Source: Porogramme epimiltina
Taxonomy: Eukaryota > Basidiomycota > Agaricomycetes > Polyporales > Polyporaceae
Direction of reading: 5' to 3'
Assembly: GCA_900155495.1 (NCBI GenBank)
Contig: FTLJ01000527.1
Location: 1-49,285 of the forward strand
Length of the DNA: 49,285 nt
Shown here one piece after another: positions 23,440-35,775 of this stretch. Positions within the stretch are counted from its first letter, which is position 1; each line of letters begins with the position of its first letter. Below the pieces are notes generated by a model. That model was not told the origin of the DNA. It saw only the letters and a program-made list of their open reading frames with translations, and ran no database searches. Both the position numbers and the translations under genes were made by a program.

Positions 23440-24265
23440 ATGTCTTACAACACGGACGCGCCTGCCAGACGTGGATACGAGTCAAGCCCTGTCTTAACGG
23501 CACCTGCCCTCGACGAGTCTTGGACGCGTTTGCTCCCTAATCCGCCGCCGCCACCATTCGACCCCATGCTTGCGCAAATGCTTAACGACCAAGCGAACTT
23601 CATGGGTGACTCCGTCTATCAGCTGTTCTACAGTAATGATCCTGGACTCGGACCCGTGCCGGATGAGCCTGGCTGGCAAGGAGGGGCTGGGATGACATCC
23701 CCTGGTGCGGAATCGTCTGCATCTCACTACGATTCGGTCTTCTCGCCCGCACCCTCTCAGTGCTACACCGGTACCCCAATGACCGAGTACTCGCCGAACG
23801 AGTTTCCTTCCACCCCTACCTATTTGCCAGCCCACTATACCCCGGCGCATACTACCTCTGGCCCTAGTGGATCCTACGCTCCTACCCCTACCATGGAAGC
23901 ACCATTTTCAAACTACACGACTCCGATCACCCCGTCCTCGTCGCATGCTCTCACGTCACCAACCACCACGGGCCCGATCCCGGTTCCCGTGGTAGAGCCT
24001 CCTTCAGCTTTTGAGTGGAGATGTCCGATTCCGGGTTGCCGAAAGCCGGGTGCGCAGCTACTTCCATTGACACGTTTCCTATTGGATATCCACTGAATAT
24101 GCTACGTTAGATATAAAGGACAAGCGCAATGCCAATTCCCACATAAAAACGCATCTCGATCGCTGGGAGCGCGAGCTCTACTGGTGCGATTATTGCGACA
24201 AGAATTACCTACGTTCCCATGACCTGAAGAAGCATATGGAGAGGAATCACCCGCAGGTTATTTAA
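23440..24265 (+). CDS. Two-finger C2H2 zinc-finger protein D, 254 aa
   Basis: Exons are 23440-24049 and 24111-24265 (phase 1, donor GTGCGC, acceptor CTACGTTAG). The ATG chosen (MSYNTDAPARRG) is the first in frame. The N-terminal 190 residues are Pro/Ser/Thr/Tyr-rich with little charge. Finger 1 begins CPIPGC at the end of exon 1 and completes with HIKTH in exon 2, giving C-x4-C-x13-H-x3-H, one residue longer than usual. Finger 2 (CDYC...HDLKKHMERNH) is C-x2-C-x12-H-x4-H. Paralogue of gene C, with the same intron position and a matching downstream segment; it precedes DUF6533 gene 3 as C precedes gene 2. Confidence 0.83.
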
Positions 24266-25450
24266 ATCCACGGTACGCACATCTGCTCTCATTATCTTGC
24301 GCCGCCACTGACACAACCCGATACCTCCTTACATAGTCACCACATCCGATTTCGTTCCGTAGCCGCCTAGAAGACGACGTTCTCGAAGACTGCTCAACAC
24401 AGTTTGAATTGTCCTCAATCACGCCGACCTCCTAGACCTCCACGGATGACCCCGGATACTCCACGCCCGTGCGCGTACCTACGGCCTCCTCCGCATCACC
24501 AGCATCCTTCAATCCCCGCGCCCCCGCTTCGTGCACCCCTCGAGTGGGCGGCACGCGACTCCCGTCTTGACCCAACACTGTCTCGATTTTCAGCCTAACA
24601 AGGAAGAAGATCAAGAATCAGTAGTGGATCAGGGCGAGAGCCGTGTGTCGTCCCTCTATCTGTGCACGGACGGCTGCCGCGCTGTAGGGTCTGGTTTCAT
24701 ACGGTGGGGCGCCGTTCGTGCTCACGCGCGTGTCACGATGGACGTCTCAACAGCTTGCCCATGCTCCCCATAGCTCGCTCCGCTTTGTTATCTCGCACTT
24801 CCCTCTCTTCTGTTCGCCTCATCCCAGATACACCCAGCCTTAGCGCAGCGCGCTAGCATCACCCTCTGTTGTATCCTTTCCCTTTCCATTACTGTAATCA
24901 CGTGTCCTCTCGAGAACATCCTGTCTTGTCTCCTCTACAACCGTCCTGCTAGCGTGCTTGCTCCCCCTCCCTGATGATGTATGATAAGATGACGAACTCT
25001 GTTGTGCCCCGCGCCCTTTTGTTCCCACTTTCGCAGTTCTCGCTCCGCTTTCACTTCCCCGGCTACAGATCAATGTTCTCGTGTGGTTCCCTGTTTGTTT
25101 ACACTCCCGCTGTCCACTCTCCCTCCTCACTCCCAGCTCGTATCGTTGTCGCTGTAACCAAATCGATGTGTCCTTGTTTTACGCCTTATTCTCAATGCGT
25201 CGATGCGCCTGTGTGCTACACTATTGGATTGGAACCGGTGGAATCCCGCCAGATGAGTAAGGTCACTTCGGTCTCCAGTGAGCGGGCCCAGCGCGCTCAA
25301 TGCGCGGAACTTCGCTGCCGCTTACAGACTCGGACAGTGGACTGCATAGATGCATCTCGGCGCTTCCGCGACGCGTCGACGCGTGGTTGTTCAGTTTGAA
25401 TGACACGGTCACATGACTTGACGCGCTCATGGTCCGTGCACACTGGCCGC
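24266..25450 (+). repeat. Conserved 1.2-kb segment downstream of zinc-finger gene D (copy 2)
   Basis: Partner of 18499-19640. As there, a splice donor (GTACGC, 24273) follows the stop codon within eight bases and an acceptor (TTACATAG) ends at 24336, so a spliced 3' UTR is conserved in both copies. The reading frames present here (for example 24531-24773) are not open in copy 1. Confidence 0.7.
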
Positions 25451-26232
25451 CATCAGAGGCTCGGCGAACACCGGACACACGCCCAAGCTGGCGGGCCTTG
25501 TTCCACATCTGACCTCCCTCGTCGACGACTGGCGCGCTACCAACTTACTCACGTGTGGAATCACTCTGTCTTCTGTCCTGTCTATAGACTAGAAAGTACC
25601 CCGGACTGACAGTGAGCTACTAACCCGAGAAGGAGCCCCTTCGCGTGTGTCTCACGCGATGCCAAGGCGCCTTCTCGACGAAGCCGTGAACTTCTCTGTC
25701 CCAGTCTCCTTAATATCTCTCCATGGACTCATCTCATACTTTGCATTTATAAAGGAGAAACAGAAGGTTTGTTGTTCAACATGATTCGAGCATCAGCTGG
25801 GTCATGCCGCCTGGTAAAGTTGCGAACCATCTCTCATTGCAAAATCAGAAGCTATAATTGGAGTCATGGATAGAAAGGGTGTATGGGGCGCGCTCGAAGA
25901 CGGTGACACGTATTCGATGGATAGCTGAATTGGCAGCTCTTGAGATGAATATGTTAGCAGCACGCCAACTGCACAAGAAAAATACTGCACCCCATGACGC
26001 TGGGCGTAATGAGTACCCTTGAACATGAACATGATACCACAGTAAACTGACCTTGCCGATTAGCTACCTCATTCCCGCCTTCACTCGCCACTGTGGTTCT
26101 AGATTTGTTCCACAGGATGATCAAGACGCAGATCTCCCTAATGTAGCGCCATCCAACGTATATATACATGTGTGGAAGCCCTCTTATCCCACTATCGTGT
26201 CCCGACGCCCCACTGATTGGTACAAGCCCTAG
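25451..26232. other. Intergenic region upstream of DUF6533 gene 3
   Basis: No supported gene. TATATATACA at 26158-26167 lies about 65 bases upstream of the ATG at 26233 and may be the TATA element of DUF6533 gene 3. Confidence 0.45.
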
Positions 26233-27960
26233 ATGCCTCTCACTGCCGCAGATTATGCCTTGGTCAAGTGAGCATTTCTTGAGCTACCTAGTCATGCCCT
26301 CAGGCTCTAACCTGCAGCAACTGCAGCGAGCAGGCAGATTTCATATATATCTCTGCCGTAGGTACGTCCTAATCCCAGGCTATCATGCACCATTGAGCGA
26401 TTTGTTATGGTCAACTTTAACTTCTTCGTTGCCAGTCACTTTTATGTACGATCTGCTTCTCACCCTCGACCGAGAGATACGGTACATCTGGCGACTGCCA
26501 CCCACCCTATCCGCCTTGATTTTTATCTTGCTCCGCCTCTTCTCTACATTCGCGGCCCTCTTGTTAATCCTCAAACAGGTGGCGCCCATAACCGATTCCA
26601 TCGCAGTACGTTCATTGACTTGATAGACTTTCAGACACTCATCCTGGCGCTAGGGGTTGGTCTCCACGCACTTACGACCAGATGGCAGTAGCAACTCTAA
26701 CAAAGCTTCTGCCACTAAAAGATGTAAAGGTATCATCTGGTTCCAGATGGGCGTAGACTTCATTGTTCTCCTATTAGCAACGCGTAAGTCTTAAATCCAA
26801 ATACGCGCAATCCTTTTCCTGATTCTCCGCAAGTGTTTTCCTGTCTGCGGATCTACATACTATGCTTCAAAAAACCTCTAATGGCTGTATTCACTGCTAT
26901 CCTCGGGGTGGCTCATCCGAGTTTATCTGTGGTCCGTAAACGAATTATATTTTTTGTGCGTACCACCTACTAACGAATATGATCGGGATAGTATGCATTC
27001 TCAAGGTCACTACATTCGTACATATTACCTGAGAGCGAAAGAGCCTACTACGACGACCCCTGTGGATACTACTACGAGCTAAACGAGTTCTCTGTCAAGT
27101 GAGTTGCTGCGACTTCGGTTGTGTTTCTACGACGGCTGAAGTCGAGCGTAGAGGTCCGTTCTAGCTTGTGTAGGAGCTGTTCGCAGCTGAAAGTGTCATT
27201 CGTCACACCAGTCATGCTCGCTTCCAGGTCATGCAGCATATTGGCAGACCTCATAGTAGTGGGAACAACGTGGGTTCGTGGAAAACCGAGAGGAGTGGAC
27301 GGCTCTAGATTCGCCATGTCCTGGGTTTTATTTAAAAATGGTACGTTCTTTGTGCAACTACGTGGGTGTATCGTCTGGTCAATTCTATCACTCCCTTCTT
27401 AGGCACTTTGTATTTTAGGTGAGTCCACCTTGAAGATACGTATCTAGTAACGGTGAGGCTGAAAGGCCGACGGTCTACAGTGCTCTGGCCGTAGTCAACA
27501 TGATCAGCATGATTCTGATATGGCATGAAGGAGTACGTACTTCGTTCCACAATTTCTGTCGGCCACCACGAATGACATCTATCCAGCTTCGATTCTCAAT
27601 GACAGTTATGATCGGAACGTGCGTTATTTCGTTTTTCGCATCTATAGCACTGACTAATTTGTCCTCGGTCCCAGTTTCTCTGTAATTTTCACCTCTCGAT
27701 TTATCCTAGACCTCTATGAAGCCAATGAGCACGGAAGGCTCACTAGTATGTCTTCTATGACTACTGTGTATATGCAGGCACATAGCAGTGGGGTTAGCAG
27801 ACCGTATATGCAATGGATGAATAACGATGATGGAGGACTATACGGGACGACCGTGAACTGGGCTCACGTGTCCGGATCGGAAGGCCAGGAGACGTATGAG
27901 CTTCATGTTAGGAATATAGAAGGTGCTGGAGATCAGGCAGAGGAAACTATTTTGTCATAA
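26233..27960 (+). CDS. DUF6533 membrane protein 3, 13 exons with two 2-nt exons, 341 aa
   Basis: Exons: 26233-26267, 26327-26361, 26436-26605, 26654-26655 (GG), 26722-26783, 26834-26931, 26992-27098, 27152-27153 (AG), 27212-27340, 27403-27418, 27481-27532, 27587-27618 and 27675-27960; 342 codons. Start MPLTAADYALVNEQADFIYI, DUF6533 core MYDLLLTLDREIRYIWR, then SCLRIYILCFKKP, SRSCSILADLIVVGTTW, SRFILDLYEANE and the tail motif YGTTVNWAH. Closest to paralogue 2. In this copy alone the intron 26656-26721 (66 nt) could be retained without breaking the frame, giving a form 22 residues longer. The donor of exon 6 into the next intron at 26932 (GTCCGT) is unusual. It converges on gene 4, only 115 bases apart. 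Confidence 0.85.
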
Positions 27961-28075
27961 CTACGCGCTAGCATCGGACTGTCGTAATGTATACCTTACG
28001 TCGGACACTGCAGCTCTCGGCTCAATTCCAAAAGAAAGGCTTGCTATTGCATAAATAACGCGCAGCATACTGCGT

Positions 28076-29794
28076 TTACGCGTTGTCGAGCAGGGCTACT
28101 GCACATTTCCATAGTTCGAATGGGTCTTCCTCCTCCTCTATCACAGTCACAACAACGCCGTAAACCTCAGTCATATTCCCGGGAGATTTAACATCGTCAA
28201 AGGGGCGTGAAACGGATGGTCGTGAATACTCGAAGGCGAGTGGATAGCTGGGCGTTGATGGGCCATAAGTGGTCCGACTGGGAGACAGCGACGCTTCGGT
28301 CTCATATAGGTCGAGGATGAAACGCGACGTAAGTATGGCGGTGAACCTAAGGATGCTGAGATTAGACTGCGACACAGCTGCTATATGACATGATACGCAC
28401 GCCCCAATCCACGTGCTCATAGGCTCGATAAGCTGTTGGAGACATTCATATTAGATACCTTGCCCCACTGATAGTGAAATGTCAAAACCCACTCCAAGCT
28501 GTCTTCCAAGACCAAGTGCTACCATGTTGTTAATAAACATGACGCTATAAAAGAACCTTCATGAGCTAGTGGATGGCAGCAAAGAGCTGGACAAGCATAC
28601 CCAAAGTATATTGTACCTAATGGAGCATTGGATTAGCGCGAAGAGGCAAATTAGCGCAAAAATTCTCACCATCCCGCATCATAGTGGTCGAAAACGGGAC
28701 TTTCACCCCAAGACGTGCAGCCTCGGCTCGTAGCGCCCCAGCCTTCCTCCAAGTGACAACAATAACTAGAATGTCAGCGATTACCGTAGCCACACGACCG
28801 CCAATCACCCCTAGGTTACTGTTTAGCGCTGCATAGAAATTGTGCTAAACTATCCAGAGGGCACTAACAACTAGCGAACGCCAAAGGCGGTAAGTTTGGG
28901 TCGCTGAACGATTTCAAAACACGACGCAGCTTACTTTTGGTACGTCTCAACGGCGAGAAATGTGTAAAATGAACATGCTACTGTCCTGAATCCGTCCAGA
29001 GAGACCGACATCGTAGTGAAAGTGTACTGTGAAAGCTCGGTGTCATTAAGCATGAAAAGAAGAGATAGAAAGCGAAACTCACAAGAGAGACTACAGGGTT
29101 AATGATGCCTATGAGAAGGGCGGACACCAAGATGAGACGATTTCTCTTAGACACGGCGTATGCTCTCAGCGCGGAGAAGACTATTGGAAGCGTGAGTTAG
29201 CCCAGAGGGGTAGACAAGTGGTTACCGGTCACCACTCACCCGCAGCGGCAGAGAACATAGTCACGTTCAAGACCATCTCCGAGTGCACGAGAATAGAACA
29301 GCTGATGGAGAAGAAGTCAATGCCCAACATTTGGAAGCGATACGACAGCCCAGCGACATGAGATCGTCACCTCTGCGATGATTCGTATGAGAATTGGTAG
29401 CATTCAGCTTGAAATGTGTAGCACATACCGTTACGCTTTGCCCCTTCCACTCAGTCAGGTCCAGGAAGACAATGATCGTGTTGAGGAATGCGGAATAACG
29501 AATGACGTAAAAATGGAGTGTGGAGACGGAAAAGCCTCGACGCCACATGTATTCCGCCTCGCGTCCGAAGGTGAGGACATAGTCGAAGATGAACAACGCT
29601 GTAAAGGAAAGGGAAGAGAACCCAGGTGCATAAGCGAGGCTCAGCGGAGCGTGGGGGGTAACTCACCTGAGGCAGCAATGAAATTGAGCCTCGTAACCCA
29701 GCTGTGACATGAGGATGGATCAGGAAGGGGCGGCCTGTGTAGCGGATGGAACATACTCTGAATATACGGCGGCCGCAAGAGTTGCATCGTACAT
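28076..29794 (-). CDS. DUF6533 membrane protein 4, 13 exons with two 2-nt exons, 336 aa
   Basis: Exons: 29794-29757, 29701-29667, 29598-29429, 29372-29371 (AG), 29301-29240, 29180-29083, 29026-28935, 28870-28869 (TT), 28810-28670, 28616-28601, 28544-28493, 28432-28401 and 28346-28076; 337 codons. DUF6533 core is LFIFDYVLTFGREAEYMWRR, in which the usual Asp before Arg-Glu is Gly. Later blocks: FSALRAYAVSKRNR, GRVATVIADILVIVVTW, LIEPMSTWIGA and SRFILDLYETEA; the tail has EVYGVVV. Exons 4 and 5 (62 and 98 nt) match the paralogues exactly. Tail-to-tail with gene 3. Function unknown. Confidence 0.83.
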
Positions 29795-30686
29795 GCTCCC
29801 GCCTCACAAAACGAGGACGGCGACAACCCGAGCCGCGAATGGTCTGTGACTCCGGACCACCAGGGCGGGGCCGTGGGTTCTTATACAGGGCGCGGGCTAC
29901 CCGCGTGTCGGCGGCGTACCGAGCGCGCGCGACATCGGGACGACGACTTGACGAGCCGGTGCTGCCGAACAGTCGCGAATGCCCAGATGTGGAAGGTTTG
30001 ATTTCGACGAGGCGACGTCAGATGTGGGAACCGTGGCATCCACATACCGCGCGCCCTCCGCCGCTGTCGGGTAGTACAACTTACAACGACGGCCCGTGGA
30101 AACGGGGACAAGGGGACCCCAAAGGAGTTGCGGTTCCTTGGTCGGGTAAAGTAGATGCAGACTTCGCTTCACCATCGTTTTGTGGCCTGATCGGATGCAG
30201 TCTCAACATCCAATCGCCAGATAGGAGTAGTATCTGCGAGTTTAGTGGGAGTCTAGTGGTAAGCAATTTGTATAAGCGCGAGCGCAGGTGGACCTACAAC
30301 CGCCGTGCGTGACACACAAAGGAGCCGGGCTACCACATGGACCGTCTAGCCCTTTCTATATTTCAAAGGCGGCGGGCTCAATTACCGACTTCTTCGCACC
30401 GGCTGAATCATGGTCTGTCGCCCGACTAGCACTCGCGTGATTCACGACACAGGCGTATCTGGGAGAAGTTGACGCGTGAGGATGGGCTGTGGCCTGAGGT
30501 GACGGATCGTTGGCAGACCAACAGCTCCAACTTCGAGTTGAACTTCGCGCGCGGGCCACAGCGCTTACTTTTTGCGCTGGCTACACGATCACGTGCCGCT
30601 CCCAACAACGTCGTGCTGCGTGCAGGGTACGTAAAGATTCGAAAGGTCTAAGAATACAACAACAACACAACAGATAATGATACAAG
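29795..30686. other. Intergenic region between DUF6533 genes 4 and 5
   Basis: Contains the promoter of gene 4 (minus) and the 3' flank of gene 5 (minus). A 188-codon plus-strand frame (29746-30312) overlaps the start of gene 4 on the other strand and shows no recognisable features. Nothing else seen. Confidence 0.4.
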
Positions 30687-32471
30687 TCAAGCGGAGTCCG
30701 CGGGGCCCTCGCCGGGACCCTCCTCCTCGCTCGGCGACGGCGGGGGCACGCCCGTGTCCCAGTCGACCCGCGCGCCATACACCTCCGCCGCGCTCCCCTG
30801 TCGTGGCCGCGCCCAACTCCGCTCCGCGCTGGGGCCGTCGAGGGCGCCGTCGAGGGCGAGCCGGCGCGCGTCCCATCCCTGAGAAGCGAGCTCGACGTCG
30901 TCGTGCTGGAAGCGCAGCTGGCGCGTCGCGACGTTGGGCACGCCCGAGACCGTGGACGCCCACCCGCCCGCCTTGGCATTCGCCTCGTGCAGGTCGAGGA
31001 TGAAGCGGCAGGTGAATACGACGGTGATGCTGCGGTGAGAGTAGGGTGAGTGGCGTGTGCGAAGAGAGGCGCAGTGTGGGAGGGGGGACGTACGCGCCGA
31101 TGATGTTCATGACTGAAATCGGGACCTGGGAAGGAGGTGACGTCATTGGTGAGGGATGGCGCGAAACGGCAGGTGGGGCTTACTTCGGAATTCGAGATGA
31201 GGAATATGCTAACTAGGTTGGAAACTGCAAGCCCACTGGAGCATATAGTGAATTAGATACGCGGAGAGACAGGCGAGAGGCACTTCGAACGTACACAAAA
31301 TATATGGTACCTAGGGTAGCATACATGAGCCATCGATGAGCAAAATAAATTGAACAGTAATGCTCACCGTCTTCGAATAGTACAGCAGATACAGTAGTTG
31401 CGAAATCTTTGCCCTCTCTCGTCGGCCATGTTCGCGCCCACGTCGCGAAGAGGACGATGACGTCCGATAATACGGCGCAGACGCGTGCAGCTATAAGGGC
31501 TGTTAAAAGGGATGGGGTGTTTAGCCAGGGCGCGATACGTCGAGTACCCCAGTACGAACCGCTGCAGTGGAGAAAACGCATATAGTCAGCTGCTGTAGAC
31601 TGTACGCCAAAATTGGAGACAGGGCTTACTTCCTGAGTTCGGGAAGAGAGGTGAAGTGGTATCGACATCCGCGGTACACCTCAGTGTCATACACGGATGT
31701 TTGGAGAATGCTAGCAAATACGTACTAGCAGTCGCCACTATGTCAACTACGGTTCAAGGGACACAAGAAAACGAACAACTCACAATAGCTACAGCGGGAT
31801 GCGCAATCCCTATGATCAATACAATGCCCGCCAGCCACGAATTGCTTGCACACAGGACATATACTCGTAGCGCGGAGAACGCTGTGGGGGGAGGGGGACT
31901 CAACAACGTGTGAGCATGTGACGACGATGAGATACGCACCGGCTGCTGCTAGTAGCACGACCGAATCCGCCGCGATCTCGCTCCACACTATGCCTCTACA
32001 TCTGAACGAAGATGCGTCAACGCGCGTGAACGGCTCGGCTGGGATGTGAGCTCACCCCTATAGAACGAGTCAGGACGGTGACTGGGAGAATAGGAGAGAC
32101 GGACGCACTGCGTTGCTTCTGGTGATGAAGAGCCCGAGTTTGAAGATGGTGACGATGCCTGCGACGGCGATGGCGCCGTAGCGGAGCATGAAGAACAGTA
32201 CCGACGCCCGCGAGAACCCCCGAGACCACATATAGTGCATCTCGCGGTCCATGGTGAGGAGATGATCATATAAGACTAACGCTAAACAAGATGGCACAGG
32301 AGTGTTCAGCGACTGTTGCGCGGTGCAGGGGGGTCATTGGACTCACTGACGGCCGCTACGTAGATGTAGTGGCTGCTTTGGCTGTGGAGACTGGTCGGTG
32401 ACGACGAGGCACAGAATCGTTGGTGCGACGTACGTGGATTGTATCAGGCTAACGATACTCGAGTCGGACAT
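30687..32471 (-). CDS. DUF6533 membrane protein 5, 13 exons with two 2-nt exons, 359 aa
   Basis: Exons: 32471-32434, 32381-32347, 32281-32109, 32057-32056 (GG), 32001-31940, 31881-31784, 31724-31630, 31561-31560 (CG), 31499-31368, 31310-31295, 31235-31184, 31125-31094 and 31029-30687; 360 codons. DUF6533 core LVLYDHLLTMDREMHYMWSR, then FSALRVYVLCASNS, ARVCAVLSDVIVLFATW, CRFILDLHEANA and the tail motif EVYGARVDWD. The last exon is markedly more GC-rich than the rest and ends in an acidic Pro/Ser/Glu string. Intact frame; function unknown. Confidence 0.83.
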
Positions 32472-33388
32472 GGTATTGGTCTATCTCAGGGTCGAGGGGC
32501 TGGGGACGGAAGGGGCATCAATAGTTGGGGTTAATTCGACCGGTTGTGATGAGTTCTATGTATGGCGCACCAAATGAGAACGATGATCAACCGTCTCGGG
32601 GGGCGTAGGTGGGTCAATGCATATGCATAGCCTGGATGTTGGGAGTGCCACTCGAGCAGGGGAGTGTGGGTGGAGGGCAAGAGGGGTTGGACGTTATAGT
32701 CTTTCAAACACGAGCGCGAGGACATATCGAGTATATGTGCGGAAGCGAACAAGACAGATTGAGAGGAGGCGGCAGGCGGCGGTAAGCATACGGTATAGAC
32801 GGGGTATGGACAAGACCTGCCACGCGCCGACGCGGATGATGTCAGCGAGGCTAGTGGTCGACACCTGCGCCGCTGTGGCATCGACGTTTGCGTTGAGTGC
32901 CTAGAATGCTAACCATAAACCCTGCTCCGGACAACTGCCACACACCGCCGAGGGGGCAATAGGGTGCGGGGTGGGCCAGAACGTGCTCCATCGCGCGCCA
33001 CAGGCCCTCCGTCGAGTCGTCGTTTTGGAGGACACTGTGTTGCGCTGGGCCGAGGCCGCGCTGCCATGTCATGGCAATATGTTCTCGAGGCGGCGGGGGG
33101 CGGGTCGACAGCGAAATGCAATCAAAGGAGCGATCGATCCTTTTAAATTTGCGGAGAGAGCGATCGTCGAGGGGCCGGCGGCGGAGGACGCGGACCAACG
33201 GAGCAACGGAGCAACGGCGCTAAGCCAACCACCGCCGACGCCCGTCGCAAGGCCTAGAATCCCGGGCGCTGGATGACCGGCGCCACGCGGGGTTGGGCCG
33301 CGCGCGGAATCGCGGACTTCAAATACACGTGACCTCGAGCGTTTCGCACGGGACCGATACGCGATCGCGTCCGACGCGTCTGGGCGCT
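32472..33388. other. Divergent intergenic region, DUF6533 gene 5 and RAD52
   Basis: No supported gene. The RAD52-proximal 270 bases are GC-rich. The part that was copied to 11856 begins at about 33389. Confidence 0.4.
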
Positions 33389-33481
33389 AGATTTCCAAAC
33401 CTGCACTCTGCGTCATCCATTGTCTCTCTCGCCGTCGGACCGCGGTCGATTGACTCGATTCTTATCTTGCCTCTTGCCCCC

Positions 33482-33535
33482 ATGCACAATGACTACCACA
33501 GGATCCTTCAGCGGCCACCTCCTCCACTCCTATAA
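33482..33535 (+). promoter_or_regulatory. Upstream ORF overlapping the RAD52 start codon
   Basis: An ATG at 33482, seven bases before the RAD52 ATG at 33489 and in another frame, opens a 17-codon reading frame ending in TAA at 33533-33535, inside RAD52 exon 1. Ribosomes starting here would miss the RAD52 start, so translation needs leaky scanning. Whether this ATG is in the mRNA is not known. Confidence 0.5.
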
Positions 33536-35775
33536 CGCTGCCCAACCACCCCGTCCCCCCTTCGGCCAGCCTGCCGGTGACCTCTCCATTCACGGCCCCA
33601 TGTCCTTCAATCCTCAAATGCACGGCTCATTCGGTGGTCAAAATTCGATGCCCTCCTTCTTTGCCGACAGCTCGTTTGGTGATGTGTCAGAAGATAGCGC
33701 CAGGAAGATTGCAACATTACAGGCGAAGCTGGATAAAAAGCTTGGACCGGAGTACATCTCACAGAGACCGGGGCCGGGAGGAGGTCCGAAGTTAACTTAT
33801 GCTGAAGGTACGCGCTTCACGCGATGTTCCTCGCACTACGCGCCTACTTATGTCTACCTGCAGGATGGAAGATCATTAACTTGGCCAACGAAGTGTAAGT
33901 TCTCCCTATTCATTCACGCGTGCTTAGTTATGAATTCATTGTTCAGATTCGGCTTCAACGGTTGGAGTTCATCTATCGTGAACATCACCACCGACTTCAT
34001 CGACTTCAGCGAAGAGACGCGGAGATACAACGTCGGCATAACTGCCATCGTGAGGGTGACGTTGAGGGACGGAGCGTTCCACGAGGACCTAGGGTACGGC
34101 TTGTTGGAGAATTCAAAGTCCAAGGGCGCAGCGTTGGACAAGGTGCGTTTTCGTTACTAATTGACTCCACTTACACATTCTGACCACGCATATAGTGCAA
34201 AAAAGAGGCAGTTACGGACGCCGTGAAGCGTACCCTGCGGAACTTTGGAAACTTGCTTGGCAACTGTTTGTACGATAAAGCATATACCCAAGAGGTTGTT
34301 AAGATTAAGGTCCCTCCAGTACGTTATTGCGACCCCTACATGAGACATGTGGTTGACGGATGTGCTGCTTCTAGCCTAAACTCGACAAGAGCGAGCTTCA
34401 CCGCCGCCCTGAGTTTGAAGAAACGAAGCCCAATGTTTCCTATCCCTCACATCCGTCTACGTCTGCCGCTGTCGCGTCTTCCTCTACGGCAGGATCCTCT
34501 ATAAAGACCGAACCTGTCGCCCAAGCAATGCCTCCTCCCGCCCATGTTCCCCAGCGTATGCCTCAGTTCTCTCCTGACCCCAACGCAACGTCCACCCCGA
34601 ACGCAAAGGGAAAGGGACCCGCACAGCCCACTGGCCTTCATACTCCCTTACAAACCTGTACGTTGCCACGACCTGCTCAGGGTCAGAATGTCGGTGGAAT
34701 GGCGCAGAAGACCGCCGATCGGCATGCAGCCCGCCTCAAGGCTATCGAGGAGGCACAAGCAGCTCAGCGGCGCGAGCAAGAAGAAGCAGCCCGCGCTGCC
34801 GCTGCCGTTCCTACGACTGCGACCGGTAGCGATGGCTCATCGTCGACAACGGAGTCGAACCCGCCACGGGACCACACTCCGCTGGTAGTGCCACCACCTC
34901 CAGCCCAAACTAAGAGGCGCGCTCTGGAGCACACGGAGTCTGACGAGTTCCACTTCCCATCGGACGACGATCAATTCTTCGCGAACCTCGATCTCGATGA
35001 GCTAGATGAAGGGATCGGGCGGCCGATAGACTTCGACGAGGGAAAGGCGGGCGCAGAGGAGATGGACGTCGATGTCCACGCTACCACACACGCTACTACG
35101 ACTCCGCCGGTCGTCCAATCCGTGGCCAACGTCCAACCTGTTATCGACACCGGTGCGCCACGGGCTAGCGCTCCTCACCGCCAACCATACCAGCCCCAGA
35201 AGGCGGCCCCCGCCGTCGAGCCCCCACCATCTCGCTCAAACGTGCGCACACAGACGTCCCACCCGTCCCATGGCCAGAACGCGCCGCCGAAAGTCGCGTC
35301 AAGCTCCGCGTCAGACCGACCCCGCACGCCATCGATGGGCGGTGGGTTCAGTTTCCCCACAGGCGTACGTTGCCCCGCACCCCCGTCCCCCACGCACCGC
35401 AGCTGACCCTACCCTCCCATCCCCTGTAGCAGCAGCAGCAGCAGCAGCCACAGACAAGTGTGCCCACACCTACACCCGCGAGCGCCGCCCGGCTGCCCGG
35501 CCGCGGCCAGAGCATCCAAACGCGCAGCGGCAGCCTGAAGCGCACCGCGGACATCATGCAGTACGTCCCCCTCTGCCCCGCCCCCCGCCCCTCCTCTTTC
35601 TCCCCGCCGATACTGACGATGACGATGACTGCACAGGGGCATCCAGGCCGCGCAGGCCACGCGCCGCCCGCAGCAGGGCATGGGCCTGCAGAACCCGCCG
35701 GGAGGGCGGCGGGAGCCGCTCGCCGCGCTCGAGGTGGGCGAGAGCGGGGACGTGAAGCGTGCGCGGCGGGGGTAG
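33489..35775 (+). CDS. RAD52: RAD52 family recombination protein, 7 exons, 642 aa
   Basis: Exons: 33489-33807, 33864-33894, 33947-34142, 34196-34318, 34375-35364, 35430-35560 and 35637-35775; 643 codons. The Rad52/Rad22 domain spans exons 1-4, about residues 70-225: [25 protein letters not shown] begins it, followed by [50 protein letters not shown] and [18 protein letters not shown] follows at the start of exon 5. These are the residues of the ring-forming DNA-annealing core. The long remainder is Pro/Ser-rich with an acidic stretch and a short poly-Gln, as in fungal Rad52 tails that carry RPA- and Rad51-binding sites. Role: single-strand annealing and Rad51 mediation in homologous recombination, nuclear. 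A copy of the 5' end lies at 11856-12150. Confidence 0.95.
35430..35447 (+). repeat. (CAG)6 repeat at the start of RAD52 exon 6
   Basis: Six CAG triplets directly after the intron acceptor CCTGTAG, encoding a short poly-Gln in the Rad52 tail. Because the repeat starts at the splice junction and each unit ends in AG, alternative acceptors could shift its length by whole codons. Confidence 0.8.

Noticed and set aside
29746..30312. 188-codon plus-strand frame
   Set aside because: Overlaps the first exon of DUF6533 gene 4 on the opposite strand and has no protein-like features.
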